Source of the DNA: Sipunculus nudus
Lineage: Eukaryota; Annelida; Sipuncula; Golfingiida; Sipunculidae
Direction: 5' to 3'
Length of the DNA stretch: 64,000 nt
NCBI GenBank assembly: GCA_026874595.1
Contig: CM049317.1
Span: 923,108-987,107, forward strand
The stretch's first letter is position 1; every line of letters starts with the position of its first letter. The notes under the pieces were generated by a model, which worked only from the letters and a program-made list of their open reading frames with translations, was not told the DNA's origin and did not search any database. Made by a program: the position numbers and the translations under genes. Below are positions 36,661 through 47,017 of the stretch, in pieces.

Positions 36661-38485
36661 GTGTACATATGTGAATACACACCAGAAAGCAGCCAGCACT
36701 ACATGCCTGGAAGTGACACAGCCCTGATCGCACTGACCTACATGCACAGATCAACATTAGACACCAGTAATACAGCTGTGCATGAATGCAAGTCAGGCCA
36801 GTGCTGGGCAGATGGGGTGGGGTGGCCAGATGAGATAATAATGAAGTGTCACTTACTAGTCAAGCCTCTAGGGATCAGTTAAAGAGTTTTAATCCGGTTA
36901 GAAAGCAGCACTGATTGCTTCATACATACTATTTGGTAACAGAAATAATTTCAATATTCAGTTTTAATTGTTGCCTTCTTTAGAAACAAATGCATTTAGT
37001 TTATTATTTATTTATAGTTACATTAATAATTTTTTTATAGTTCTTAGATTTGTCTTATAGAACAATGAAAGAGGTTGTTCAAACATCCCAAGGATAGCTC
37101 TTTACTTAACATACAAAAACATTTTGAGCAGGCAGCCATCCAGGTGATAAGTAATAAACCTTATCCAGGAAACAAATGAAAATCGGAATAAACTGTATAC
37201 CATACAAATGGTTACTGTATGATTATACAGTTGTTGTTTATTATATATTTCATAAATTGAATTGAATGAATATATGGATGAAAAATTTTGAAGATAGGCT
37301 TTGAAACAGAACCTGGACATTGATGTTGCTTTGTTGCACGAACAACGGTTATGCTAAAATCATAGTTACATCATGTTAGAAATAAATTAGATGTTGATAC
37401 GCAAATATATAATTCCCGCATATTTTCCACTTAATCCACAATCTTTCAGTTTTCTTAATGAATTTTATTTACTTTGAATTAATTTAAAAAGAAATTTGAT
37501 ACATTAACAATGTTCACTTCAACTTAACCTTTAAACTTATCTTGGTAACGGGATTATGAATAAACGTCTTCTGTTATATGAACCCTGAAATATATACATT
37601 AAATGTGAACCATATTTTATAAGGTCTTATTGTTACGGAGCCTCCACCCTATAGCTATCAAACTGGCCCTGAAAACCAGATAATACAGCTGGTCAGCTCA
37701 TTAAGAGTCCCGGCGGAGGAGCATGGGGGACTTCAAAGGGATGCCGCACACTCTGGATTTTGGCAATATCAGGCGTTATTCGGCTTTGCAAATGTACAGC
37801 ACCACATCTATATAACTATACATATTTTTTACTTTACATATTCCATGAATAATGATAAAACGCCAAGTAAAAGATTAAAATTAATGTTCACATTAGGTAT
37901 CTGAGTATAGTATTCAGAAAGTTCAGGGAAATGTACCTTTTTCATTTTAAACTTTTTGTGGTAATTTAAGCATATATATCATTTTATATGATGTACATTA
38001 TATATATATGTAATAAATTTATTTATAATATATATATATTGTCTTATTTTTATTAAGGTGTCCAAAAACATATTCTGTGCCTTGGAATGCTCCTTTTGGA
38101 CAGCTGATTATATATTTGTTCCACCATATTCAATGCTGGTAATAGAATAACCCGAATGATCCTGACCAGTAGAATTTTGTATCATATTAAATTAATAAAA
38201 TTTTAAATGTTTGCAACAAATAAACAAAAAAATATAATTTTGTGATGTAGCAAAAAAAAAAAAAAAATAACGATATTAAATATAGTCTCAGTATCCGTTT
38301 ATATGACTAAAATATTATGGGTGATATTTATTTTATATATTGCATGGTTTTATCTGTTACACTTTAAATTATAATATTTCCGTATTCAATATGTCGACCT
38401 GGCTACATATTTGACCTTTAAGCGATCCTATGATGCACGTAAGATGAAAGCAAGATTAAATTTAGTGAAAATTATATGTATGTAT
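36661..38485. other. Intergenic, no gene recognised
   Basis: The open frame at 36661-36882 has no known domain. 37630-37800 is a GC-richer island of unknown nature. The rest is AT-rich. Confidence 0.45.
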
Positions 38486-38489
38486 GTGT

Positions 38490-39304
38490 GTGTGTGACTG
38501 CACCCTGCGCCTCCGCAACGGACCCCGTTGACCCTATAATATTATAGCGTCTGGAATCCTATAATATTATAGGGCTTTGGAGCCTCGCTCAAGATCACCC
38601 TGCGCCCTCCTATTAGCCCTCTCCTTATAATATTATCACTGCCGTCCAGGGCCTGAGGTGCTATCCATAACCGTTACACCGCTCAGGCAATAACTAGGGT
38701 TTCTACGCCGCAGTTTTGCCTCTTCGGGTCCCCCTCATTCTGCACTGAGGTCGCCAGAACTGACACGCCAGCTAGCCAGCTAGGTCCGGCCCGCCCTCGC
38801 CAACCGTCAACCACCGAGGAATCCCCCAGGTGTTCCGGGAGCCTGAGCCTCGCAACCTGCCAGTAATGTCCGAGCGCTACCGGCCTGCCCCTGGACTATT
38901 CGCAGTCCCGTCATGAGCCTTGTCCCTTTCGACCAGGTACAGCTCTCGTTCGATCGGAGCCTTCTCGGGAGCCTTCTCGGGAGCCTTCTCTGGTGCTTTT
39001 GCCATCATGTCTTGAGCCTTGTCCCTGCTGGTTCTGACCGGACCCCCGGTTATTTTGACGTCTTGGAGCCTTGTCCCTGATCCTTTCGGGATCCCCGTAA
39101 CTTTTTCCACCAAACGGCTGGCTCTACAGGGCCAGGTTCCATACTGCCGGCAACAGGCTGGCCTACTCTTCTATCGAAAAACAGTATGGGGTCTTTTACG
39201 TGCCCGTCCCCTTCTGGACACGGGACCGCCATTTAACGTCCTCATCCGATGGACGGCCCGTGTTTGTCTTTTGCAGGCGGGCGCTGCGGTGCCCCGGAGC
39301 CTTT
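38490..39304 (-). other. LINE 3' UTR
   Basis: GC-rich and non-coding. It contains three near-identical palindromes TATAATATTATA at 38535-38546, 38560-38571 and 38626-38636 (the last lacks its final base). It also holds a small agccttctcggg reiteration at 38961-38990, which reads as KAPE repeats in a short minus frame (38877-39113). I do not consider that frame a gene. Confidence 0.6.
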
Positions 39305-42094
39305 CTACCCTTCCCCCACTTTCTCTAGTGGGGTGATAATACTGGGTTTCCGTCTGCCACTGATCTTTTGCCAGTCGAGCCACATTTTGAGGTCTTTATA
39401 AAACTTCTCTTGCTTCACCTTTTCGACATAGCCTTTGCTCAACCTTAGTATGTGGTCGCTCACATACTCTATATCTGCCTTCTCGTGAAGCACAGATATC
39501 CGCGTGCGGGGCGGGAGTCTCAAGGCCGTCCTTAAGGCTCTGTTTTGAAGCCGTTGAAGTTTTTTAATGTGGTGCTCTTTGGCGGTGATCAGGGCTATGC
39601 AGCCGTATGTCATAACCGGTCTGATCCAGGCTTTATAAAGGTATATCAAACTTTGGGTAGACATGCCTCCTGATCCTGCTTTTAGCACTCTTAAGCAGTT
39701 GAGTCTCGCTTTGACCCTCTGTTCGATATCCTCTATATGAGCCGCCCATGTGAGTCTCTTATCAACCGTCAGACCCAGAAATTTTATCTGGTCTGTGAAT
39801 TGAATTGGTTCCCCGGCCAATTTCAGTTCTGGCGCTTTGCCGGCCTTACTGCCTTTCAGGTGCCTACCGAATTTGCAAGCCTGCGTTTTTGTCGCATTGA
39901 CTCTTACTCGCCATTTGGCGCACCACTTTGTCACCTCGTCTAGACCGGCCTGTAACCTGGGTACTGCCCTCTTGCTATGTGTCCATAGCGCAGTGTCGTC
40001 CGCAAATTGGCTCGTCGCCCCCGTGCGGACCCCTCCTTTCTCGGACAGGCTAGGCATGTCGTTGACGAATATGACATAGAGCAGCGGGCTGAGAGCTGAG
40101 CCCTGCGGTGTGCCTGCGGCGGGTTCGATCTCATGCGACTTAGCGTCACCTACTCTGACCCATAGCTTCCTGTCACTTAGGAAGGACGAGAGGAGCCTCA
40201 CAATGCGAGTCGGTAGTTTTGCCTGCGTTGCGATCTTATACCTTAGACCATCCCGCCATACTGCGTCGAAGGCTTTCTCGACGTCTAGGAATACACCTAT
40301 AGTATCATTAGATCGCTGCAGGCATTGTCCCACCGACTGAGTCAACCTGAACAGTTGGTCATTTGTCGACCTGCCCTTACGGAACCCGCTCTGATTCGGG
40401 TTAAAGAATTTTGCTTCCTCCAAGTGACCACTGATCCTGCCAGCCAGTATTCGTTCCAGCACTTTGCCCAGAATTGGCAGTAGGCTGATGGGTCGGTAGC
40501 TTTTCGGCAGCGAGTGATCCTTTCCCGGCTTCGGGATCATGATCACGTTCGCTCTTTTCCATGCCCTTGGGAAGTACCCCAGTTTCAGACACGCGTTGAA
40601 CACAGATGTGAGCGCTTCCAGCCCTTCCTCCGGTAGGTTAATCAGCACTTCCCTGGTGAGGCCGTCCTCCCCCGGGGCTTTTCTGCTTTTGAGTTTTTTC
40701 AGCTTCCTGCTGACTTCCGCTTTTGAGATCGCTCTCAGTAGCGGCTCGTCCTCTGCTGTCTGAGCGTAGCAGCTCTCTACCCTTGCCAGAGGCGAGTATA
40801 ACTCGTTTGCACCTTGTCTTACGTGCCGATCAACCTCCTCCTGTGTTTGGTCGTCGAACTGGGGTCCCGTCGGGACCTTGTGTATGTTCCGGAGCGTCTC
40901 CGCGAACAAATTTGCCTTGTCCTTTTCCGTACTAGCCACCGTTCCCATCGGGCCTGTGAGGTCTGTAGTTCCGACCGATGGTTTGTTCATCGAGCCCGTG
41001 TATTGGCGGACCTGTCGCCAAAATTCGCCCACTGATATTCTGTGGTCCATACCGCTCGTGAACTTGTACCATTCCGCCTTTTTCTGGGCTTTTATTGCAT
41101 TTTTCACCTCCCGACTAATAGCATTGTATTGGGATTTTAACTCCTCTGTTCGGAGTTGGATCTGAAGCCTTCTGATCCTCCTTCTTTCCCTTACAAGTGC
41201 TTTAATCGTTGGGGTGAATGACCACCAGTTACGGTTTTTCCTTTCCACCATCGGACACGCTCGGTCCAGGCAATCTCGCATTTCAGAGGTCAGTTTGTCG
41301 ACTAGGGTGTCGATTCCTTCTGGGGTCGATGGTTCAGCGATACCTCGGAGCCTGTCTGCCAATTCATTTTTAAAGAGCCTCCAGTTTGCCTTTCTCCAAG
41401 GCCTCACCATTTTGGGTGGCTTTCTGTTCGCTCTCCAATCGAGCTCTAAATGAATTGGCATGTGATCGCTGCCTATATCTTCCCCTACATGAAATTTACT
41501 GACCAGTCCTACCTCGGGCGATACGATTGCCAGATCGAGTATGTTCGTTCCACCGGTCGTGGGGTTCACCCTGGTCGGGCTCCCATCGTTCATTATCACC
41601 ATACCGTACCGATCTATGCAATCCATCAGTGCTTTCCCGTTCAGATTAGAGGATCTGCTGCCATACGAGGTGTGTGGGGCATTTAGGTCCCCTAACACCA
41701 CGTAGTGGCTGCTGTTCCTCTTAATCTTGTCAAAGAGTTGTGCCCTGGGCCGTGACTGTGGCGGGTTGTAATATACTATTACATCGATTGCCGGGTCGCC
41801 GCTGTGGACAGGTTCAACTCTAACCGTTAGAGCTTCTATGTCCATCCTTCCTAGCCAGTTTGTTTGGCGGTATACTAGGTTCTCTTTGATCAAGAGAGCC
41901 ACTCCGCCTCCCATATTACCGTCTGGCCGTCCCCTGTGTAGCAGGTTATAGCCGGTGAAGGAAACGTTTCTGGTCAGCTTAGACTCGCTGATAGCCATGA
42001 TATCTACGGAATGCCTGTGGATATAGTTGAGTATCTCTAACCTCCTTCCATACAGGCCATTCACGTTTGCGTGGCATAGTTTGAGCTTAACCAT
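39305..42094 (-). CDS. LINE ORF2: AP endonuclease and reverse transcriptase
   Basis: ORF2 nicks target DNA and copies the element RNA at the nick. I start it at the Met at 42094 (MVKLKLCHANVNGL), giving 929 codons. The frame is open upstream to 42223, but that part overlaps ORF1. The endonuclease spans residues ~5-220: HANVNGL, ISESKL, VVLGDLNAPH, and GSDHMPI as the catalytic Asp-His. RT lies at ~470-740: KSRKAPGEDGLTREVL, YRPISLLPILGKVLER, NQSGFRKGRST, FLDVEKAFDAVW, GTPQGSALSPLLY and the catalytic QFADDTALW. A C-terminal tail follows, with no RNase H and no HHCC finger. No stop or frameshift is present. Confidence 0.9.
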   Translation of the reverse strand: MVKLKLCHANVNGLYGRRLEILNYIHRHSVDIMAISESKLTRNVSFTGYNLLHRGRPDGNMGGGVALLIKENLVYRQTNWLGRMDIEALTVRVEPVHSGDPAIDVIVYYNPPQSRPRAQLFDKIKRNSSHYVVLGDLNAPHTSYGSRSSNLNGKALMDCIDRYGMVIMNDGSPTRVNPTTGGTNILDLAIVSPEVGLVSKFHVGEDIGSDHMPIHLELDWRANRKPPKMVRPWRKANWRLFKNELADRLRGIAEPSTPEGIDTLVDKLTSEMRDCLDRACPMVERKNRNWWSFTPTIKALVRERRRIRRLQIQLRTEELKSQYNAISREVKNAIKAQKKAEWYKFTSGMDHRISVGEFWRQVRQYTGSMNKPSVGTTDLTGPMGTVASTEKDKANLFAETLRNIHKVPTGPQFDDQTQEEVDRHVRQGANELYSPLARVESCYAQTAEDEPLLRAISKAEVSRKLKKLKSRKAPGEDGLTREVLINLPEEGLEALTSVFNACLKLGYFPRAWKRANVIMIPKPGKDHSLPKSYRPISLLPILGKVLERILAGRISGHLEEAKFFNPNQSGFRKGRSTNDQLFRLTQSVGQCLQRSNDTIGVFLDVEKAFDAVWRDGLRYKIATQAKLPTRIVRLLSSFLSDRKLWVRVGDAKSHEIEPAAGTPQGSALSPLLYVIFVNDMPSLSEKGGVRTGATSQFADDTALWTHSKRAVPRLQAGLDEVTKWCAKWRVRVNATKTQACKFGRHLKGSKAGKAPELKLAGEPIQFTDQIKFLGLTVDKRLTWAAHIEDIEQRVKARLNCLRVLKAGSGGMSTQSLIYLYKAWIRPVMTYGCIALITAKEHHIKKLQRLQNRALRTALRLPPRTRISVLHEKADIEYVSDHILRLSKGYVEKVKQEKFYKDLKMWLDWQKISGRRKPSIITPLEKVGEG
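42087..42094 (-). promoter_or_regulatory. ORF1 stop / ORF2 start overlap, ATGGTTAA
   Basis: On the minus strand ORF1 ends ...CAT GGT TAA and ORF2 begins ATG GTT AAG, so start and stop share 8 bases. This arrangement favours termination-reinitiation for ORF2. The next upstream in-frame Met is at 42223, inside ORF1. Confidence 0.65.
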
Positions 42095-44117
42095 GACGTC
42101 CCCCCACCGACTTCTTAAAACCGTTGCTACCGGCCTTTTTGGATTTGGGCTGCCTATAGCTGCCCTTATCCTTTTTGGATGATGCGTTACTGGCTGGTAC
42201 CGATCGAGCTCTCGGCTCCTCACGGTCCTTTTCCGTTCCTCTGTCCGACAGCGCCGTCCACGACAATTCTAGGCCTAGGTGCCTAGTAGCCGACTTCTTC
42301 ACCACTGTTACGGCCCGTTCTCTGGGCTCATTGACTTTCGCCAGCTTCAGCGTTTCTGTGATCACTTCACAGAGAAACTTTATCAGTTTCTCTGGGTTGA
42401 TCTCTAGCATAGCCTGGCTTTCAGCCACGGCTTGCTCCTCCGCCGGAGCTACCCCCTTTTCCGTTACATTGCGGTTTTTGGCCGCGGCCCGCCCTCCGGC
42501 AAGCCTGGTGGACGTGCTACCGCTAGCCACGACCTGCCCCCTTTCGGGAGCGGGAGCCTTCTGGGTCCTTACAGCCTCTGAGGCCGTGGGTCCCCGGGAG
42601 CCTCTGGTGATTTTGGCGTAGGTCACGCCAGTCTGGTGGGCTTTGCCTTTCCTGCCTTCCGCGCTCTTGCTGGTCGGCTTCCCTTCAGTGCCGTGTTTAG
42701 CCGTTGTCGGCCTCTGCCGGGCACCTTTGAAGGCTGTACAGCCCCTGTACATCGCCCTGTGGTCGCCCCCGCAGTTTGCACATTTTGGCTTGCTCTTGTC
42801 GGCTGCCCTTCGACAATCTTTGGCATAGTGGCCTGCCTCGCCACAGTGCCTGCACCTGCCAGCCTTAGTGCATACTTTGGCCGTGTGCCCGAACTGGTAG
42901 CAGTTCAGGCACTGGATCGGCTCTACGGCCTTCCGGAAAGCCTCGCAGCGTATACGCTCGCTCCCGTACCTGAACCCGTGCTCGAGTGCCCTCGTAGCGC
43001 TCTCGCTCTGCTGAAAGTGCACGAGCACCTTCCACACCGGCTTTTTTCCGTGCCTGAGCCGCACGACCTCTTTGGCTTTTAAGCCCTGTTCATTTAACTC
43101 CGCCATGATCTCCTCTGTTGAGATATGCGGGCTCATTCCTCTGGCCACCACCGATGTTTGTTGGGTGCCCTCTGGTTTGGCTTGCTTGTTGCCCCGTGCA
43201 AGCTCCACCACTACCTTGGGCCCCGCCTTGATCAGTGGGCGCCAGTCGGGCCTGGCTTCCCTTGCTGTTTCGGGGAGCGTGACCACCATTACTCCCCTGT
43301 CGAACTTTGTCTTACAGGCGGAGGTGCCCGTGCACTCCGTCACCAGCCTGTTCATTTTTCTACTGTTCTGCCTGAGGGCTGCCGGTAAGCCCCTGACCCA
43401 GTACCGAGCCAAGCCCTCTTTCTCCTGGTCGGCCACCTCACCTTCCGGCTGGCCGTTCTCCGTGCTCCCTGTCCGTACAGGCGAGCTTCGGGTCGGAGTT
43501 CCGTCCGCTGCTTGATTAACCCGGGTCCCCGGTTTGGTGGGCGACCCGCTATCACCTGAGCGGACTGGATTAGAGGGCGTCGATCTCTCGATCGAGCTCG
43601 GGGACAGTGTCCTGAGAACCGTCGGCCACTCAGGCGATCCCACGTCTATGATTGGAGACCCCGACCGTTCGGGCGTCCCCGCCTTGTCCGGCCCCGGGAC
43701 CTCCGGGGTGACCACTCCCGGGGTCTGCGGGGTTACCACTACCCTGTATGAATCGTTGCCCCTCTCCGGGGAGTCATCGAATAGCTCGAAACTGGCGTCC
43801 CCTGTCGGGGTGGCCGGTACCGAGCTCGGGGAACCCAGCGTAGAGCTTGGCGAGTTCGATGCCCCTTGCATCGCTCCCTCGCCTGCTGGGCTCTGTGAGG
43901 CCGAACCCTTGTTCGCGCCTCGACCCTCCATCTCGGTCCGCACGTCCGCCGCCTGCGCTCTACCGATGCTCTCCGTGATGAGCCCCGTAATCATCTGGAG
44001 GGCGTCAGGCCCGTGCCTTGCTGCCTGCTGCAGCCCACCTGTGATCTGGGTGAGACCCGGGATCACTTCTCTTTCCCTCTGAGAAAGCACCAACAGCCTG
44101 GTAAGTGCTTCCGCCAT
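42087..44117 (-). CDS. LINE ORF1: gag-like nucleic-acid-binding protein with CCHC zinc knuckles
   Basis: This 676-codon intact frame starts at the first Met after the hairpin-rich leader. Residues ~1-230 are a low-complexity Ser/Pro/Thr/Gly-rich region. Residues ~235-400 form a basic alpha/beta-like segment (YWVRGLPAALRQ, KVLVHFQQSESATRALEHGF) of the type preceding gag knuckles. Residues ~405-465 hold three knuckles: C-LN-C-YQFG-H-TAKV-C, C-RH-C-GEAG-H-YAKD-C and C-AN-C-GGD-H-RAMYRG-C. The C-terminus is basic. In this family ORF1 binds element RNA and forms the RNP. Its stop overlaps the ORF2 start (ATGGTTAA), implying coupled translation. Confidence 0.9.
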   Translation of the reverse strand: MAEALTRLLVLSQREREVIPGLTQITGGLQQAARHGPDALQMITGLITESIGRAQAADVRTEMEGRGANKGSASQSPAGEGAMQGASNSPSSTLGSPSSVPATPTGDASFELFDDSPERGNDSYRVVVTPQTPGVVTPEVPGPDKAGTPERSGSPIIDVGSPEWPTVLRTLSPSSIERSTPSNPVRSGDSGSPTKPGTRVNQAADGTPTRSSPVRTGSTENGQPEGEVADQEKEGLARYWVRGLPAALRQNSRKMNRLVTECTGTSACKTKFDRGVMVVTLPETAREARPDWRPLIKAGPKVVVELARGNKQAKPEGTQQTSVVARGMSPHISTEEIMAELNEQGLKAKEVVRLRHGKKPVWKVLVHFQQSESATRALEHGFRYGSERIRCEAFRKAVEPIQCLNCYQFGHTAKVCTKAGRCRHCGEAGHYAKDCRRAADKSKPKCANCGGDHRAMYRGCTAFKGARQRPTTAKHGTEGKPTSKSAEGRKGKAHQTGVTYAKITRGSRGPTASEAVRTQKAPAPERGQVVASGSTSTRLAGGRAAAKNRNVTEKGVAPAEEQAVAESQAMLEINPEKLIKFLCEVITETLKLAKVNEPRERAVTVVKKSATRHLGLELSWTALSDRGTEKDREEPRARSVPASNASSKKDKGSYRQPKSKKAGSNGFKKSVGGRHG

Positions 44118-44154
44118 TCTTTTATTCAGTGCCCTCTCACTGAATTGTCTAGAT

Positions 44155-44299
44155 ATACTCCCGCTCGGGCAGTATTTTGGTTTCCCGACCTTTCTCGATA
44201 TATTCCTTTTGGGAATATATCGGGCTTTTCCTCTCGCCCTTTTTGACCTCGCTCCTCTGTCGGGTCTTATTATTTTATTCCCGTTCGGGCAATAAAATA
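44155..44299 (-). promoter_or_regulatory. Three consecutive hairpins just upstream of ORF1
   Basis: Plus-strand coordinates: 44155-44175 (atact-cccg/cggg-agtat), 44196-44222 (CGATATATTCC / GGAATATATCG, 11-bp perfect stem, 5-base loop) and 44271-44299 (TATTTTATT-CCCG / CGGG-AATAAAATA). The first and third share a CCCGnTCGGGC core but have different outer stems. They lie 38-182 nt before the ORF1 ATG. Confidence 0.7.
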
Positions 44300-44440
44300 C
44301 TTTTGGATTCTCTCTCCGCCTCCTGCCTCTATTTTCGCCCCGATTGCTCGTACCTGTTCAGGCTACGATTTCTCTTTTCAGTAGATAGGTTGTTTCCAGA
44401 GCGTGGAAGACAACTTATCTTCAGATGATCCGTGAGCCAG

Positions 44441-44600
44441 CGAGCCGAGAGCGGGCTCTATTCAGCAGTTTTTTACCCAGAGCCGGGCTTAAAACTGTGA
44501 GCTTTGTGGACGGTCGGGCCGAGAGCTAGCCCTTGAGCCGAGAGCAGGCTCAATGAATGAGTTAATTAACTGTACCGAGAGCGGGTATCTGTTAATTAGT
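44441..44600 (-). promoter_or_regulatory. Array of hairpins with constant GAGAGC loop in LINE leader
   Basis: On the plus strand, GAGCC-GAGAGC-GGGCTC (44442-44458), CCC-AGAGCC-GGG (44476-44487), GGGC-cGAGAGCta-GCCC (44516-44532), TTGAGCC-GAGAGCA-GGCTCAA (44533-44553) and TACC-GAGAGC-GGGTA (44573-44587, extended by TAATTAAC / GTTAATTA). Stem sequences vary while the loop stays fixed. A further GACC...GCGAGAGC-GGTC lies at 45035-45057. Loops read GCTCTC on the element's sense strand. Confidence 0.65.
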
Positions 44601-45140
44601 TCTTTGTAGGTTTCACCTACCCCGGAGCCAACAAGAAAATTCGAAAAAGTGATACTTTACCTGATTCCCCTAAAGTAACCTTAACTTATAGAACTGAGCC
44701 CTAGCTAAGATGCACTTGTTTGGGGATGGCAGTACTGAAAAGCTGAAAAGCTGAAAAAGATAGACTAGTCCTAAAGAGGACTGTTGTGGGTGGCTCCTAT
44801 CACCAGACTCGCTAATCACTAATGTGAATAGCTTGACTGGGAAGTTAGGCGCCAGTGAGTCTGCTGTGTCTCCGCGTCTCTGTCCACTTGACTAATTAGG
44901 CGGTGGTGGTCTAATTAGAGCTGCTCCCAGGCACGTCCGTTCTCCACGGCTGCTGGGACCGGTGTGTCTGGGCCTGAGGTGCTGTTGATAACTGCAGCTG
45001 ATATACCCATGCTTAATTAGCTACCCTCAGAAGCGACCTGCTGCAGCGAGAGCGGTCTGCTGACGCAGGTGACCACCGGTCATATCACGCGCACTCAACC
45101 GTTCTTCATAGCGGCCGCGCAATGCTCAAATGAGCTGCGG

Positions 45141-46336
45141 TAATCAGATACGATAAGCTCGTGCGCGTCAATGCATCTCCATGTGGCAGCGATTTCGAAA
45201 ACCAACAGGCCATCCGCGCAAGTCCGAAATGCAATAAATCCGAACGCGAACGCGATTAATAGGGTGTTAGAACGTTATTCCATACTTTTAAGCTTAGATA
45301 TCGAAATAAATATTTGTATTGGATTTGCACTGTATTGGTCAATATTCTGGAAAAATACTCTAAAACACACAAATGATGGCTTATAACCAGTAACAAGAGA
45401 CAAAAAGAAAGAAGCGTTGTGATGGTTACCCTTTTATAGATCTGTGATATGGTGTGTCTGGCTCATCTGATTCCCCTTCCACAGACTTCTCACGGCATAA
45501 ACTTTAGAAACACACTAAAATCAAAATATACATGCATCAGATCACATGCATCCGTAAATACAAAATGATTCCAAAATATCAAGTTATATGTAAAAACCTT
45601 CTCAAAGTCGTATATAAGAAGGAAGCAAGAAGTTGTTTTTAATTATAACACTTTAATCTCTTACGTCCCTTCGTATTATGCTTGTTGATTTTTCAGAACA
45701 GTCATTCACTTTACACCGTTGACATGTACACCTGTGTATTGCCGGACGGATTAATTCGCTGTCACTAAATGTTACTGTTGGTCACGAGTGACAAGTCATC
45801 GATCGCTGTGTATGTCAAAATCTCATTTTATTGATCATCTGATTACAAGTGTCGGACGAAGCGTCCTTTAGACATAATATGGTGTCACTGTGAGAAACAC
45901 CTTGGGACATGAACTCTTTGTCTAAAACTGATGATAAATCAAATAATTAGCACTTCTGGTGTCAGTTGGGGCATATATCAAACGTAACACCGCATTAAAA
46001 AACACGGTCTTCATGTGAAACATTTCTCTGAAAAATCTCCTGAACTTAAAATATGATCTGGCGCTACTTGTAGGACATAGTATGACAGTCTATTATGACA
46101 ACCACAACGATAGAATGCACGCCTAGGACGGAAACCAGGTTGCGCTCAGAAGATATGGTACAGTTTCACATCGACCGCAACGGAAAGAGACTGTGCGTCC
46201 ATCAAAAATTAAAGACGGAATGATAAAGGTAAAGGTCTATCTAATATTGACATCATAATCCTCTGATATCATTTCACTCAAACTATCAACAACACAAGAA
46301 GGAAATATAAAAGTAAAAGACCTACCTGACACAAAA
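45141..46336. other. Intergenic, no gene recognised
   Basis: Unique DNA beyond the LINE 5' edge, with no domain-bearing open frame. Confidence 0.5.
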
Positions 46337-46706
46337 TCACGTCACTCCCATTTCAGCGATAATCAATAATGGCAAAGGATCATGTACACCTGTTCCACTA
46401 AGACGTACTAGCTCAATATCATTTAATTCCGTCCACCATTCATTAGCAGGTAACGCTAATGTTGGCAAAACGTCATTGCGACATGTTATGTAAGATATTG
46501 AGTTTGAAAGTAAGCGGACAAAAACGTTTGTTATAGAAGCCATCCAACTGGAATTTCAACTGAATGATGAAACGTATCATCTCTGTGTTTATGCCACGGC
46601 CACGAAAAAGCGGTAAAAGAACATCGCCTTGAGGTAAACATACCTGTCGTCTGACAATTTTGTTTGATATTGAATAAATATCATGTTTTTCTTCAGCCAT
46701 GTTCAC
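46337..46706 (-). pseudogene. Possible coding remnant, unknown
   Basis: Two overlapping minus frames look protein-like. One starts near 46700 (MAEEKHDIYSISNKIVRRQV) and the other ends at 46337 (...PANEWWTELNDIELVRLSG). They could be one gene with a frameshift near 46530. No domain or splice sites were recognised. Confidence 0.2.
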
Positions 46707-46795
46707 GTATAATGCATCAGGTTTATTTCATATAATTTAAGGTATTCCTGTTCATATATTATTGTTGCCACCTCGAGGATACTGATTGTCTCATT

Positions 46796-47017
46796 ATGTC
46801 GTATGCGGTTAACAGGAAAGAAACCTTAGATGATATAATTTGCAAGTGGTTACCCGACTTCAACAAACAATCTGCCACTATCAAACATGCCCACATCTTT
46901 TTTACCAAGGGAGACGTAAGGAGAGAAGACGGCTGTGACTGGGCTATTGACCTTGACCTTCCTAAGCCTGAGGCTATGAGACTAATGTTACTTTCTGATA
47001 GTTATACAGTTGAATAA
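46796..47017 (+). CDS. Possible terminal exon or small ORF, unknown
   Basis: A 73-codon frame reads MSYAVNRKETLDDIICKWLP and ends AMRLMLLSDSYTVE. 'gcggttaacag' at 46805-46815 could be a splice acceptor, making this a last exon. The segment DLDLPKPEAMRLM is acidic/amphipathic. No family is recognised. It lies head-to-head with the minus remnant, 89 bp apart. Confidence 0.25.
   Translation: MSYAVNRKETLDDIICKWLPDFNKQSATIKHAHIFFTKGDVRREDGCDWAIDLDLPKPEAMRLMLLSDSYTVE

Larger units (their letters stand above)
38490..45140 (-). mobile_element. Nearly intact two-ORF non-LTR retrotransposon (Jockey/I-like)
   Basis: The element is read on the minus strand, in the order leader (45140-44118), ORF1 (44117-42087), ORF2 (42094-39305), then 3' UTR (39304 to about 38490). 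Both ORFs are uninterrupted. GC content is clearly higher than in the flanks, so the limits are set by composition. The 3' edge abuts a (TG)n/(TATG)n tract at about 38475-38494. No target duplication was found. CCHC gag plus AP-endonuclease plus RT without RNase H suggests the Jockey/I/CR1 side of the LINE tree; the exact clade is not determined. Confidence 0.85.

Noticed and set aside
39737-44428. Many plus-strand open frames of 60-180 codons across the LINE
   Set aside because: They are antisense shadows of the GC-rich ORF1/ORF2 and have no domains.
44970-44985. Shared gggcctgaggtgct in LINE leader (about 44972) and 3' UTR (about 38650) as a terminal repeat
   Set aside because: The match is only 14 bp exact, is not at the element ends, and could be chance in GC-rich DNA.
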